Assembly (NCBI GenBank): GCA_002420305.1
Contig: DIHT01000165.1
Coordinates: 44,811 to 108,810 of the forward strand
Reading direction: 5' to 3'
DNA from: Akkermansiaceae bacterium UBA5689
GTDB taxonomy: Bacteria; Verrucomicrobiota; Verrucomicrobiia; Verrucomicrobiales; Akkermansiaceae
Length of the DNA stretch: 64,000 nucleotides
Part shown: positions 10,959 through 20,750 of the stretch, in pieces
How positions within the stretch are numbered: the first letter of the stretch is position 1
Layout: every line of letters starts with the position of its first letter
Position numbers and translations under genes: made by a program
Notes under the pieces: model-generated
Seen by the model: only the letters and a program-made list of their open reading frames with translations
Database searches by the model: none
What the model was told of the DNA's origin: nothing

Positions 10959-13769
10959 ATGAACTCATCCGTCACCGCCCGCATGAGCGCTAATTTGCTT
11001 GAAACGAATTATGAGCGCTGGCTCGAGGACCCTACTGCTATCGAACCTGCCTGGGCGGCGTTTTTCGAGGGTTTTGAGCTGGGAACGGCCCAGCTGGAGG
11101 TGCTGGGAGAGGCTGACCAGAATGGCGCTGCCACGGTTAAAACGGAGACGGGGCACGAGGAGGACTCGGAGGCTCTGCCTGATTCAGTGCATTCAGCCTT
11201 TCGAGGCAGGTTGGTGAGTCTCGTCTACAACTACAGGACTCTTGGGCATACTCAGGCCCATATTAACCCTCTCGATGACTCGCCGAAACGAAATCCCCGG
11301 CTAGACCCCATCAAATTCGGTTTCGAGGAGAAAGATTTTAGTCGGCGCGTATCCACCCAGTTCTTCCGAAATGGGGCGGAAATGAAGTTGGGTGAGATGA
11401 TCTCCGGATTAGACGCGACCTACTCTGGATCGATTGGGTTTGAGTTCATGCATATCCACAACACGGAAGTGCGTAACTGGATTCGCGAAAAGGTTGAAGA
11501 GCGGGTGACTGAGGCCAATCCCGCTCGTGAAATGAAGGAAAAGGCTCTGGGCTGGATTTTTGAGGCAGAGCTTTTTGAATCTTTCATTGGGAAAAAGTTT
11601 TTGGGAGAGAAGCGTTTTTCTCTGGAGGGTGGAGAGGGGCTAATGGCGATTCTCAATCGAATTCTTGAGATGTCTCCAGGTGTTGGAGTCAAAGAGGTAG
11701 CGATGGGGATGGCCCACCGGGGTCGACTGAATGTCCTTGGCCAGATTGTTCGCAAATCTCTCCGCACGATCCTTTACGAATTCACGCCAAATTATGTTCC
11801 CGACCTCGTAGCGGGCGATGGAGACGTCAAATACCACCTTGGGTATGAAAATGTTCGGGCCTTTCCTGATGGAGAGGTCCGAGTCAGCCTTGCGGCAAAT
11901 CCTAGCCATCTGGAGGCAGTAAACGCGGTGGTGGAAGGTAAGGCGAGAGCCCGGCAACGAATTCTAGGTGATGATGGGTCAAAGACAGACCGGAAGCAGG
12001 TCCTGCCCCTGCTTATTCATGGGGATGCGGCTTTCGCGGGTCAGGGTTCAGTTGCTGAGGTTCTCAACCTTTCTCAGCTTCCTGGATATCGGACAGGAGG
12101 AACAGTTCATGTCATTATCAATAATCAGATAGGGTTCACGACCATGCCGTCTGATGCTCGGTCCTCTTCCTATGCCACCGATGTGGCCAAGATGATTGAA
12201 GCTCCTATTCTGCACGTGAACGGAGAGCGCCCCATGGAATTGATCTGGGCTGCAGAATTTGCGTTCGCCTTCCGCCAGAAGTTCGGCAGAGATGTCGTAA
12301 TCGACATGTATTGTTACCGCCGCCAAGGCCATAACGAAACAGATCAGGCGGCCTTTACTCAACCTCATATCTATCGGCAGATCTCGAAGAGGAAACCCCT
12401 CGGGAGGCTCTACGCTGATGAGCTGGTTGAAACTGGCGTCATGAGCGCTGAGGAGGTTCAGGCCGGACATGATGAGATATGGAGTCGGTTTGAGTCGGAG
12501 TATGATGAGATGAAGCGTCTTGAGGAGGAGGGGAGCCGAAGCATCTTTACGGGATCTACGGCCAAGGCACAGGAAAGCTTCAACCATGACCCGGTTCATA
12601 CGGGGATCACCCGGGAGCTTCTGCAGCACGTCGGAAGCGTTCTTACGTCCGTCCCAGAGGGCTTTAAGCTGCACCCTACTCTGGCGAAACGATTTATGCC
12701 GCGGCGTGTAGATGCATTGAAGAATGGCGGTCCGTTCGACTGGGCATTTGCGGAGTCGCTTGCGTGGGGTGCTCTCCTAAAGGAAGGCTACCCCGTGAGG
12801 CTCTCAGGGCAGGACTGTCGTAGAGGCACTTTTAGTCAGCGCCATGCGGTTTTCTATGATTATGAAAGTCGCGATCGCCACATACCCCTCTATCATATCG
12901 ATGCGGAACAGGCCAAATTCTGTGTCTACAATAGTCTTCTATCAGAGGCTGCGGTGCTTGGCTTTGATTACGGCTATTCCCTGGGCTGTCCTCAGATGCT
13001 GATCATGTGGGAGGCTCAATTCGGCGACTTTGCGAATGGCGCCCAGGTGATCATTGACCAGTTTATTTCTTCTGCAGAATCGAAGTGGCAAGTGCCCAGC
13101 AGTGTAGTGATGCTGCTGCCGCATGGTTACGAGGGCATGGGGCCTGAACACAGCAGTGCGCGTCTCGAGCGGTTTCTCCAGCTTTGTGCCGAAAAAAACA
13201 TGACCGTGGCCAACCTGTCCACGCCCGCGCAATATTTCCATATTCTGAGGAGGCAGAAGCATCGGAGCTTTTTGAAGCCTCTCGTTCTCATGACACCTAA
13301 GAGTCTCCTGACAAGGCCGGAGGCGGTTTCCAGGGAAGAGGATTTTCTTGAGGGGGAGTGTTTTCGAGAGATATTGCAGGATCCGCAGATTGAGGAGCTG
13401 GATCTTGAGAAGGTTGACCGCGTTGTATTCTGTTCAGGGAAGGTCTATTACGACCTTATGCAGCACCGTAAAGAGAACGATCTAAGCCATACCGCGATCA
13501 TTCGGGTTGAGCAGCTTTACCCTTTCCATGGTGAGATGGTTAAGAAGCTCATTGAGCCTTTCAAGCGCGCGGACGTATTCGTCTGGTGCCAGGAGGAGCC
13601 TCTTAACATGGGGTCCTGGTCCTATATCTGGTCGAGGCTCGAGCAGTGCGTAGGGTCTCGCCGGGTGCGCTATGCAGGCAGGGACAGGGCTTCAAGTCCG
13701 GCTGCGGGATCGAAAGCAATGCACCTGCGGGAGCAGAAGAAGCTAGTGGAAAAAGCGTTCTCGGTGTAA
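10959..13769 (+). CDS. sucA: 2-oxoglutarate dehydrogenase E1 component
   Basis: The thiamine-diphosphate-dependent decarboxylase of the 2-oxoglutarate dehydrogenase complex (TCA cycle). At 936 residues it is full length. Landmarks are the N-terminal helix that docks on E2 (SANLLETNYERWLEDP), the active-site block GMAHRGRLNVLGQI, the thiamine-binding block HGDAAFAGQGSVAEVLNLS...NNQIGFTT, and the C-terminal transketolase-like part (GQDCRRGTFSQRHAV, EAQFGDFANGAQVIIDQF). Start ATG at 10959; a second ATG nine codons later is possible. The E2 gene follows after 32 bp. The E3 dihydrolipoamide dehydrogenase is not in this window. Confidence 0.97.
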   Translation: MNSSVTARMSANLLETNYERWLEDPTAIEPAWAAFFEGFELGTAQLEVLGEADQNGAATVKTETGHEEDSEALPDSVHSAFRGRLVSLVYNYRTLGHTQAHINPLDDSPKRNPRLDPIKFGFEEKDFSRRVSTQFFRNGAEMKLGEMISGLDATYSGSIGFEFMHIHNTEVRNWIREKVEERVTEANPAREMKEKALGWIFEAELFESFIGKKFLGEKRFSLEGGEGLMAILNRILEMSPGVGVKEVAMGMAHRGRLNVLGQIVRKSLRTILYEFTPNYVPDLVAGDGDVKYHLGYENVRAFPDGEVRVSLAANPSHLEAVNAVVEGKARARQRILGDDGSKTDRKQVLPLLIHGDAAFAGQGSVAEVLNLSQLPGYRTGGTVHVIINNQIGFTTMPSDARSSSYATDVAKMIEAPILHVNGERPMELIWAAEFAFAFRQKFGRDVVIDMYCYRRQGHNETDQAAFTQPHIYRQISKRKPLGRLYADELVETGVMSAEEVQAGHDEIWSRFESEYDEMKRLEEEGSRSIFTGSTAKAQESFNHDPVHTGITRELLQHVGSVLTSVPEGFKLHPTLAKRFMPRRVDALKNGGPFDWAFAESLAWGALLKEGYPVRLSGQDCRRGTFSQRHAVFYDYESRDRHIPLYHIDAEQAKFCVYNSLLSEAAVLGFDYGYSLGCPQMLIMWEAQFGDFANGAQVIIDQFISSAESKWQVPSSVVMLLPHGYEGMGPEHSSARLERFLQLCAEKNMTVANLSTPAQYFHILRRQKHRSFLKPLVLMTPKSLLTRPEAVSREEDFLEGECFREILQDPQIEELDLEKVDRVVFCSGKVYYDLMQHRKENDLSHTAIIRVEQLYPFHGEMVKKLIEPFKRADVFVWCQEEPLNMGSWSYIWSRLEQCVGSRRVRYAGRDRASSPAAGSKAMHLREQKKLVEKAFSV

Positions 13770-13801
13770 GAAAGGGCGCGTAGCCCAGACCTAATTGATC
13801 T

Positions 13802-15379
13802 ATGGCCCTTGAAGTCAAAATTCCTGCTGCCGGTGAGTCCATAAACACGGCGACGGTGGGTCAGTGGCACAAGTCAGATGGGGAGACGGTCGCAAAGGGA
13901 GAGGTCCTCGCGACGATTGAAACGGATAAGGTCTCTAACGAGGTTGAGGCACCTATAGACGGTATTATTCAAGTCGTTGTCCCAGAAGGGGAAGAGGTGG
14001 CAATTGGCACGGTTATCGCTGAGATAACCGAAATAGCAGAGGTCGAGGATGGTGAGGACCCAAGTAGACCCGGTGAATCGGGTCCGGGTGAGGCTAAGGT
14101 GTCAGGGGAAGTGGCTACTAGGGGAACGGTGAGCGCGGAAAATCCGGAGAGTAATGAGTTGGAGCCCTTTGGATTCACCGCTTTGGATGAGGGCCCGGAA
14201 ATTATTGCCATCAAGGTTCCTGCGGCAGGGGAATCGATCGCTTCAGCCACAATAGCGCAATGGCACAAGAGGGATGGAGAAGCTGTGAGCGCTGGTGATA
14301 CTCTTGTTACTCTCGAGACAGATAAGGTCTCTGCAGAAATCGATGCGGAATCTTCAGGGCTCCTGAATATCCTTTCCCCGGAAGGTATGGAGGTTTCCAT
14401 CGGTGCGGTGATTGGGACTGTTACGGTTGGGGAGGTGCCGGAGGCCGATGCGGATGTGGGTCCAGATGTTTCGGGCGGCGAGAAACCTGAAAAGCTAACC
14501 TCAGGTCAATCGGAGAAGCAGCATGTTCCGTCAGTCGCGGAATCAGATAGACAGGGTGCCTCCTCGGCGGCGGCTGCTCTGCTCTCGTCTTCTCTTCTGT
14601 CAGAGAAGGCAGCTGAGGAAGCAGGAAGGCAAAGCCATAGATCACAAGAGGCCCCTGAAGATGCGCCCGATTCGGATGGTGGTCGCACCACACGGCGTCG
14701 GATGACGCCCCTGCGAAGGAAGATAGCCACCCAGCTTGTTAACGCACAGCAGACAGCCGCAATCCTAACGACTTTCAATGAGGTCGATATGTCGGCAGTG
14801 ATGCAACTCCGGAAGACAGTACAAGAAAGCTTTGTCGAAAAGTATGGGGTCAAGTTGGGGTTCATGTCTCTCTTTGTAAAGGCGGTGGTGCACGCTCTGA
14901 GAGAGGTGCCTTCCCTGAATGGACGAATTGAAGGACAGGAAATTGTAGAGAACCATTTTTATGATATCGGTATCGCGGTCGGCACCGAGAAAGGCCTTGT
15001 CGTTCCAGTGATTCGGGATGCAGAGGCGAAGGACTGCCCGCAAATTGAACACGATATTCTCGGTTACGCTGAGCGCGCGAGGGAGGGCAAGATACAGCTC
15101 GAAGATTTGCGGGGTGGAGTTTTCACCATTTCTAATGGGGGAATCTATGGGTCACTTCTGAGCACTCCGATTCTCAACCCGCCACAGAGTGGGATTCTCG
15201 GGATGCATACGATCCAGGAGCGTCCGGTGGCGGTTGATGGCAAGGTTGAGATCCGCCCCATGATGTATCTGGCGCTAAGTTATGATCATCGGATGGTTGA
15301 TGGAAAAGAGGCCGTGACGTTTCTGATCAAGGTGAAAGAGTGCCTCGAGAGCCCAGCCAGTCTTCTTCTTGAATTGTAG
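13802..15379 (+). CDS. sucB: 2-oxoglutarate dehydrogenase E2 (dihydrolipoyl succinyltransferase), two lipoyl domains
   Basis: Transfers the succinyl group from E1 to CoA. The sequence carries two lipoyl domains, with lipoyl-lysines at K43 ([10 protein letters not shown]) and K175 ([10 protein letters not shown]). An acidic, Ala/Ser-rich linker follows, then a peripheral-subunit-binding-like stretch near 295-320 that is poorly conserved. The catalytic acyltransferase domain has HxxxDG in [13 protein letters not shown] near residue 496. At 525 residues it is longer than the one-lipoyl SucB of enterobacteria (about 405). Operon with sucA fixes the 2-oxo-acid as most likely 2-oxoglutarate. Confidence 0.95.
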   Translation: MALEVKIPAAGESINTATVGQWHKSDGETVAKGEVLATIETDKVSNEVEAPIDGIIQVVVPEGEEVAIGTVIAEITEIAEVEDGEDPSRPGESGPGEAKVSGEVATRGTVSAENPESNELEPFGFTALDEGPEIIAIKVPAAGESIASATIAQWHKRDGEAVSAGDTLVTLETDKVSAEIDAESSGLLNILSPEGMEVSIGAVIGTVTVGEVPEADADVGPDVSGGEKPEKLTSGQSEKQHVPSVAESDRQGASSAAAALLSSSLLSEKAAEEAGRQSHRSQEAPEDAPDSDGGRTTRRRMTPLRRKIATQLVNAQQTAAILTTFNEVDMSAVMQLRKTVQESFVEKYGVKLGFMSLFVKAVVHALREVPSLNGRIEGQEIVENHFYDIGIAVGTEKGLVVPVIRDAEAKDCPQIEHDILGYAERAREGKIQLEDLRGGVFTISNGGIYGSLLSTPILNPPQSGILGMHTIQERPVAVDGKVEIRPMMYLALSYDHRMVDGKEAVTFLIKVKECLESPASLLLEL

Positions 15380-15452
15380 AAGGCGTTGGCCGCAGGGCGG
15401 CTAAAAAGTTTCATGCGTTCGCGAACTACAATACCGGCTGGAGATTGGCGCC

Positions 15453-16391
15453 ATGTGTGAACTTCGTCGGTTCCTGAAAGGTTTTGCGATCGGGTCCGCG
15501 AATGTTATTCCCGGTGTCTCTGGGGGAACAATTGCCGTAATTACTGGGGTCTATGAGCGTCTGATCGAGGCTCTAAACAGATTTGATGGAACAACGGTCC
15601 GTCTTTTGTTGAGATTGAATGTTCGAGGAGCGTGGCTACGGGTAGACGGTCGCTTCCTTTTTGGACTTGGAATCGGCGTGGTCGTGAGCATAGCCACGAT
15701 GGCACGGCTGATGGAGTGGGGATTTGAGAACCAACCGGTTTTAATCTGGGCGTTTTTCTTTGGGTTGATCGTTTCTTCCATTCCTTCACTGGGATCCCTT
15801 GTGAAAAGGTGGACTATTGGCCCTGTGCTCGGGGTAGTTGCTGGGGCTGGAACCGGTGGTGCGGTAGCGTTTCTGCAGCCTGCTAGCGGCAGTGATAATA
15901 TGATCTATCTTGCTCTCTGTGGGGCGGTGTCGACGTGCAGTATGATCATACCGGGCCTTAGTGGATCATTTGTCCTGCTTCTTATGGGAGGATACAGGCT
16001 CGTCATGGTTGATGCGGTTAACAGTCTCACCGCAGGAGAAATAGGAAGGTCTTTGGATATCCTCATTCCCTTTCTCATCGGTGGGGTAGCAGGCGTGGTG
16101 CTGCTGTCGCGTCTGCTGAGCTGGCTCTTTCGGACGGTCCATGACCTTGTGATGGCTCTGATTACAGGATTTGTAGGAGGATCTCTCATTGTGATTTGGC
16201 CTTGGAAAGTCACGCTCACAGAGAAGTTCATTCGTGAAGGCGAAGAGACGGAAAAGATCAGCGGATTTACTGGGTGGTTTCTCCCCGACATAGGATCCGG
16301 AGCGACTTGGGCTGCCTTGGGGTGTATGCTGGCAGGTGCGAGTCTGGTTTATCTAGGCGCGCGGCTTGGAAACCGGAGTGGCGCGAGCTAA
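15453..16391 (+). CDS. DUF368 family undecaprenyl-phosphate translocase
   Basis: A 312-residue polytopic membrane protein. The opening block FLKGFAIGSANVIPGVSGGTIA and the second copy CSMIIPGLSGSFVLLLMG are the paired DUF368 motifs. Recent work on DUF368 members (PopT in Vibrio, and equivalents in Gram-positive bacteria) showed that they recycle undecaprenyl phosphate across the membrane for wall and envelope polymer synthesis. Start ATG at 15453. A GC-rich 8-bp hairpin around 15387-15405 lies between it and sucB, with no T tract. Function by family. Confidence 0.9.
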   Translation: MCELRRFLKGFAIGSANVIPGVSGGTIAVITGVYERLIEALNRFDGTTVRLLLRLNVRGAWLRVDGRFLFGLGIGVVVSIATMARLMEWGFENQPVLIWAFFFGLIVSSIPSLGSLVKRWTIGPVLGVVAGAGTGGAVAFLQPASGSDNMIYLALCGAVSTCSMIIPGLSGSFVLLLMGGYRLVMVDAVNSLTAGEIGRSLDILIPFLIGGVAGVVLLSRLLSWLFRTVHDLVMALITGFVGGSLIVIWPWKVTLTEKFIREGEETEKISGFTGWFLPDIGSGATWAALGCMLAGASLVYLGARLGNRSGAS

Positions 16392-16445
16392 CCGCAGAAG
16401 CGGTCTCATGGGGAACCTCAAGGGTATTGACTTGCGTGGATCAAA

Positions 16446-16465
16446 GTTTCGGTAAATACTGAAAC
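16446..16465 (+). promoter_or_regulatory. Palindromic operator in front of the GbsR/MarR regulator
   Basis: GTTTCGGTA-AA-TACTGAAAC is a 20-bp palindrome with a single mismatched pair. It ends two bases before the regulator ATG at 16468. A -35-like TTGACT lies at 16427-16432 and TAAATA falls inside the palindrome, though the spacing of 20 is long. The position suits autorepression by the winged-helix protein it precedes. Binding is inferred. Confidence 0.55.
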
Positions 16466-16467
16466 AT

Positions 16468-16989
16468 ATGAAAAAAGAGGAAGAGGATTTGGTGGTGCTG
16501 AAAGATAAGTTTGTCTCTCAATGGGGTGTTATGGGAACCCAATGGGGGATCAATCGCACCATGGCCCAGATTCATGCTCTCCTCATGACGAGTCCGGAGG
16601 CCATGACTACAGATGAGGTTATGGACGAGCTGAGTATCAGTAGGGGAAACGCTCATACTAATCTGAAAGAGCTGGTGAATTGGGGGCTATTGAGGATCGT
16701 GACCAGGAAGGGAGAGAGGAAGGAGTATTTTGAGGCCGAGCTCGATGTCTGGGAAATTTTCCGCCGGATTGTTCGTGAACGAAAAAAGAGGGAAATTGAT
16801 CCGGCTCTCGATCTTCTCGAGGGGTGTCTAGCTGACAGCCAAGGCATGAAGAGCGCAGGTGGGCGTGCTTTTAATGAGCAAATGAAGTCCTTGGAGGAAT
16901 TCGTGCGGTTTGTCTCCAAAATGTCCGACAGGGTAGCTGGAATGCCCCACGGGAAGGCAATGCAGCTCGCTATGAAGCTTTTCGGGTAG
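16468..16989 (+). CDS. GbsR/MarR-type transcriptional regulator
   Basis: A 173-residue winged-helix protein. QWGVMGTQWGINRTMAQIHALLM followed by TTDEVMDELSISRGNAHTNLKELVNWGLL is the typical GbsR-type DNA-binding domain, with the recognition helix at SRGNAHTNLKEL. The C-terminal half is charged and helical, probably for dimer formation. GbsR relatives sense choline or other small osmolyte-related ligands, or control envelope and lipid genes; the ligand here cannot be read. A 20-bp palindrome directly upstream is a likely self-operator. Start ATG at 16468. Confidence 0.88.
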   Translation: MKKEEEDLVVLKDKFVSQWGVMGTQWGINRTMAQIHALLMTSPEAMTTDEVMDELSISRGNAHTNLKELVNWGLLRIVTRKGERKEYFEAELDVWEIFRRIVRERKKREIDPALDLLEGCLADSQGMKSAGGRAFNEQMKSLEEFVRFVSKMSDRVAGMPHGKAMQLAMKLFG

Positions 16990-17221
16990 AATCAGCTTGC
17001 GAGACCGTGCCAGGTTTTGCCGAAATGAGTTTTTCAAACCGTAGTTTGAGAGAAAGTTCGGTTTCAGGTGGTAGCAAAGAGCATTTTTCTCTGCCAGCCG
17101 GCACAACGAGGTCAAATGAGGCGAAAAAGTTCACTATTCCTGAATGAATTCTTTGAGAGAGCAGGCAACTTGGACTAGGATTTCGCAGAAGAGGTCTATG
17201 AGCCTCTCAACAAAGGTTTAA

Positions 17222-18409
17222 GTGACAGGAAGACGTAACATAGAGGCAGGAATTCGAACTCTGCTGACTCTCGCCACCGTGGTGATTGTGATCGCTGGCT
17301 TGAAGGCAGCGGGAAAGTTTTTTGTGCCGTTCCTTCTCGCGCTATTTATTGCAACGGTCAGTTTCCCGATAACGGCGTGGCTCAGACGGCACAAGGTGCC
17401 ACGGTTTTTTGCCGTTATAACGACTGTCCTCGTGGATTTCGCCTTCCTTGCAGGAGTGGTGTTTATCGGGATGGCCTTGATCGGCGACTTGCAGGAAAAG
17501 TGGGAAAGTAAGTATCAGGTAGAAAGCACACAGAAACTTAAGCAGGCAGAGGACTGGGCCGTTGCGACGATCGTGAAGTGGTCAGACATTCCGGAGCTCG
17601 AAGCGCGAAAGAATGTTCGAGCCTACGTGACTGAGGATCTGACCCAGCAGCTCAGCAGTATTAAGGTAGAGGATATTGTGGGACTAGGCACTAACGTGGT
17701 TGGGCGGGTGACTTCTTTCCTTGGGTCCGCATTCATAGTGGTTTTGTGTACGGTCTTCATGCTGACCGAGGCCCGTATGTTCGGGAGGCGATTAAGTTTA
17801 ATCGGGGAGGCCCGTGGGCCGAACTTCGAGCGAATGTTGCACGCGGGAAAAGACATCCAGAGATTTCTCGGGATCAAGACCATGGTGAGTCTGGCAACGG
17901 GTTTTCTTGCTGGATTTCTCTGTTGGGCGGCTGGTCTCGATTTCTTCATTCTTTGGGGTATTCTAGCTTGGGCATTAAATTATATTCCAGTGATGGGATC
18001 CATTCTGGCAGGGATTCCTCCCACCATTCTCGCTCTTGTTCTGATGGGATGGCCTAGCGCTCTGGCAGTCGGGATTGGCTATGTTGCGATCAATACATTC
18101 TTGGGGAATTTTGTGGAGCCTATGATGATGGGGCGGCGTTTTGGTATTTCGACTCTGGTTGTAATCGTCTCTGTGATGTTCTGGGGCTGGGTGTGGGGGC
18201 CGGTTGGTATGTTCCTGGCCGTTCCCATCATGATGATGCTGAAAGTGATCATGGAGAATAGCTATGAGTTTCGCTGGATAGCGGTCGCCATCAGTAAGGA
18301 AAAGCGCGAGCAGTCTGAAGACGAACAGGAGCTTAAGGAGGCCGTGGAGGCAGCTGAGGGGGGCGCAATGCCCGAAGGTATTGCCCCTGAGGGTGGGTCT
18401 TCTCAGTGA
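17222..18409 (+). CDS. AI-2E family transporter (PerM/TqsA-like)
   Basis: A 395-residue membrane protein with about seven to eight helices. The family hallmarks are the N-terminal FFVPFLLALFIATVSFPITAWL, the central soluble part, and the C-terminal block WGILAWALNYIPVMGSILAGIPP followed by NFVEPMMMGRRFG. The family exports autoinducer-2 in TqsA, but many members act as Na+/H+ antiporters or have no known role. The tail after residue 360 is acidic and hydrophilic. Start is a GTG at 17222. Upstream at 17034-17049 lies a perfect 6-bp inverted repeat with a CGTA loop, of no assigned role. Confidence 0.9.
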   Translation: MTGRRNIEAGIRTLLTLATVVIVIAGLKAAGKFFVPFLLALFIATVSFPITAWLRRHKVPRFFAVITTVLVDFAFLAGVVFIGMALIGDLQEKWESKYQVESTQKLKQAEDWAVATIVKWSDIPELEARKNVRAYVTEDLTQQLSSIKVEDIVGLGTNVVGRVTSFLGSAFIVVLCTVFMLTEARMFGRRLSLIGEARGPNFERMLHAGKDIQRFLGIKTMVSLATGFLAGFLCWAAGLDFFILWGILAWALNYIPVMGSILAGIPPTILALVLMGWPSALAVGIGYVAINTFLGNFVEPMMMGRRFGISTLVVIVSVMFWGWVWGPVGMFLAVPIMMMLKVIMENSYEFRWIAVAISKEKREQSEDEQELKEAVEAAEGGAMPEGIAPEGGSSQ

Positions 18410-18494
18410 GGGCAAGGCTGATCCGGATCCGGAAGACTTCTCTCCCCCAGATTTTCCAGTTCCCCAGCCAGTAGACTACGAATTTTGTATCAAC

Positions 18495-19484
18495 ATGGAG
18501 CGCTTTCAGAAGCTAGCTATCGCGGCGCTAATATCGGTATTGTTGCTTCTTTTTGTCGGCGCCATCGTAAGAGCAACGGGTTCAGGGCTTGGCTGCCCTG
18601 ACTGGCCGACCTGCTGGGGAAAACTTGTTCCCCCCACGAGAGTTGACCAGATAGATTTCGACAGAATTAATCTCGAAAAATTCAGGAAGAAAGCAGAGCG
18701 GTTCGGCCGGGATCCTGCAGACGTTACCCGAGACTCCCTTCGGGCTGAATTCAATCCTCTTCATACTTGGGTCGAGTATATCAACCGTCTTTGTGCGATG
18801 CCTGTAGGGCTTCTGTCCATGGCTTTGATGGTTGCGTCATTCTTACGAAGAAAAAGAAGCGGTATTGTTTGCCTGATGAGTATCTCAGCATTTTTACTTG
18901 TTCTCATCAACGCGGAGCTGGGGCGCAGAGTTGTCCTGAGTGGATTAAAGCCAGGGATGATCACGCTTCATGTGGGTCTTGCAATTATCCTCCTGTGCGT
19001 TCTTGTTTACGTCTCGTGGAAGGGTTGTGCGGATCCGGTGCGAAGGGTTCTTACAGGAGTGAAGGGAAAAGTGGTCTGGTCACTAGGTATTGCTGTCTTT
19101 GCTCTGACAGTAGCAGAGGGGGTGCTGGGGGCACAGGTCAGGGAGCTAACAGACGAATTGGCGAAGAATGCGGGATCTGATGAGCGCGCTCTGTGGACGC
19201 GGGAGCTTGAAAAATCCGGAGTCTATCTGGTGCACAGAAGTTTTTCGTGGCTGATCGTAGTCGGAGCTGCGGCAATTCTGATTTTACTCAGGAAAACTTC
19301 TGGGGGGATATGGTGGCCAGATAAGATGATTGGTTTTCTTGTGGGTTCTCTTCTCGTAATGGGCGTGTTGCTTGCTCATGTGGGAGTATTGCGAGTTGTA
19401 CAGGTTCTGCATGTTGGAGCTGCGGCCCTCCTTGTTTCGGTCCTGTTTTTCTGGGTGCTGGCAACGCGCTTCCGGGACGCCTAG
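18495..19484 (+). CDS. ctaA: Heme A synthase (COX15/CtaA family)
   Basis: Oxidises the methyl group of heme O to make heme A for cytochrome c oxidase. About 329 residues and eight membrane helices. The signature RATGSGLGCPDWPTCWG lies right after helix 1. Histidines lie at the usual ends of helices: HTWVEYINR, ITLHVGLA, YLVHRSFSW and VLHVGAA. I start at ATG 18495 because it immediately precedes the first helix. The frame is open back to 18381, but that would add a charged leader overlapping the upstream gene. The MFS gene follows after 12 bp. Confidence 0.9.
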   Translation: MERFQKLAIAALISVLLLLFVGAIVRATGSGLGCPDWPTCWGKLVPPTRVDQIDFDRINLEKFRKKAERFGRDPADVTRDSLRAEFNPLHTWVEYINRLCAMPVGLLSMALMVASFLRRKRSGIVCLMSISAFLLVLINAELGRRVVLSGLKPGMITLHVGLAIILLCVLVYVSWKGCADPVRRVLTGVKGKVVWSLGIAVFALTVAEGVLGAQVRELTDELAKNAGSDERALWTRELEKSGVYLVHRSFSWLIVVGAAAILILLRKTSGGIWWPDKMIGFLVGSLLVMGVLLAHVGVLRVVQVLHVGAAALLVSVLFFWVLATRFRDA

Positions 19485-19496
19485 AAATCTCTCCGA

Positions 19497-20717
19497 ATGC
19501 CTGTTGTTCCCTCAGAAAACCCCGCGAGGAGAACCTTCATTCTGGATAATCTACGGGCTTGGCCGGGTGGGTGCCTGGAGACGTTAGCGATGACCTTCGT
19601 AGTGCTGATCGCGGTGCGTGTCTTTGATGCCGATGCGTGGCAGAAGGCTACTCTTGTTGCGGCCTCAAGTTGTGGGCTTCTCCTCAGTCTTTTTCCGGTG
19701 CAACTCGTCCGCAGGACCGGGATCTCGGTCAACTTGGGGACGGCCCTGCTCTGGATTATCTCAGCTGGTGGTCTGGCAGTTGCTATAGTTGGCGGGGGCT
19801 CTTTTACGGTTTTTCTGCCTGCCATGGTAGTCGCGTTACTCTGCATTACGCTGAGTATTCCTCTGATGTCTCAAATTTACCGGAAACATTATCCCGACCG
19901 GTCGAGGGGGAGGCTTTTTGCGTCGACTGCGGTAGTGAGAAAAGCCTCGGCTTTGATTGTGGCCCTTGTTTTCGGAAAAGTTCTGGAAAACGACCTAGAT
20001 GATTTCAGGCTGATCCTCTCCATCTATGCGATCTGTTGCGTGTTGATGGCAGGCTGCGTTCTGGCGATTAAGCCTGTTTACCTGCGAAGATCAAATCAGG
20101 TCAGGCTGTTTGGTGCTCTCGAGCATCTGCGCAAAGATCGAGTCTTCCGGTCCCTGCTGACCTCATGGATGATTCTCGGCTTTGGCAACCTCCTTTGCTG
20201 GTCGATCTTTGTGGAGTACGTCTCCAATCCTGATTACGGATATGAACTTACGGAGTTCACGATCGCTTTCATAACTGGGTCACTACCGGAGATCATGTTT
20301 CTCCTTACCGTGGTAATATGGGGTATTGTTTTTGATCGGGTGAATTTCTTCCTCGTACGCATGATTTTGAATGTGTTCTTCATGGGCGGAGTTCTATTCT
20401 ACTTCTTCGGGCAAGGAATGTGGGCCCTTTGTGTTGGCATCTCACTGCATGGAATTGGCCGTGCGGGCGGGAATATCGCGTGGAGTTTGTGGGTTACCAA
20501 GTTTGCGAAAGCGGATCAAGTTGCCGAATACATGAGCGTTCACACCTTCATGTGCGGGGTCAGAGGTGTGATCGCACCTTTCGTGGCCTTTCCCGTGATC
20601 GCATTGCTGGGGCCTCGAGTGATAGGTGGGGCAGGATTTATTCTGATCATGATAGCAACCCTAATGATCTGGCCCCATCTCCGAGGAAAAACACCTGTAG
20701 GCGTGAGCGGATCATGA
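19497..20717 (+). CDS. Major facilitator superfamily transporter
   Basis: A 406-residue protein with about twelve hydrophobic helices and no large soluble domains. The loop YRKHYPDRSRGRLFASTAVVRK between helices 4 and 5 and the R/D-containing segment GIVFDRVNFFLVRMILN after helix 8 have the shape of MFS loops. The substrate cannot be read. It lies 12 bp after ctaA, so it is probably co-transcribed, and it converges on ald. Start ATG at 19497. Confidence 0.8.
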   Translation: MPVVPSENPARRTFILDNLRAWPGGCLETLAMTFVVLIAVRVFDADAWQKATLVAASSCGLLLSLFPVQLVRRTGISVNLGTALLWIISAGGLAVAIVGGGSFTVFLPAMVVALLCITLSIPLMSQIYRKHYPDRSRGRLFASTAVVRKASALIVALVFGKVLENDLDDFRLILSIYAICCVLMAGCVLAIKPVYLRRSNQVRLFGALEHLRKDRVFRSLLTSWMILGFGNLLCWSIFVEYVSNPDYGYELTEFTIAFITGSLPEIMFLLTVVIWGIVFDRVNFFLVRMILNVFFMGGVLFYFFGQGMWALCVGISLHGIGRAGGNIAWSLWVTKFAKADQVAEYMSVHTFMCGVRGVIAPFVAFPVIALLGPRVIGGAGFILIMIATLMIWPHLRGKTPVGVSGS

Positions 20718-20750
20718 GGAGCTCGCCTTTATATTCGAGCAGGGAGCCCA

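Noticed and set aside
15387..15405. GC-rich hairpin after sucB as terminator
   Set aside because: The stem is followed by A residues and not by a T tract on either strand.
17034..17049. Inverted repeat TCAAAC-CGTA-GTTTGA as terminator
   Set aside because: The T run precedes the stem instead of following it, so it does not fit an intrinsic terminator for either neighbour.
18381..18494. Upstream extension of heme A synthase
   Set aside because: It adds a charged proline-rich leader overlapping the AI-2E gene; the ATG at 18495 sits just before helix 1.
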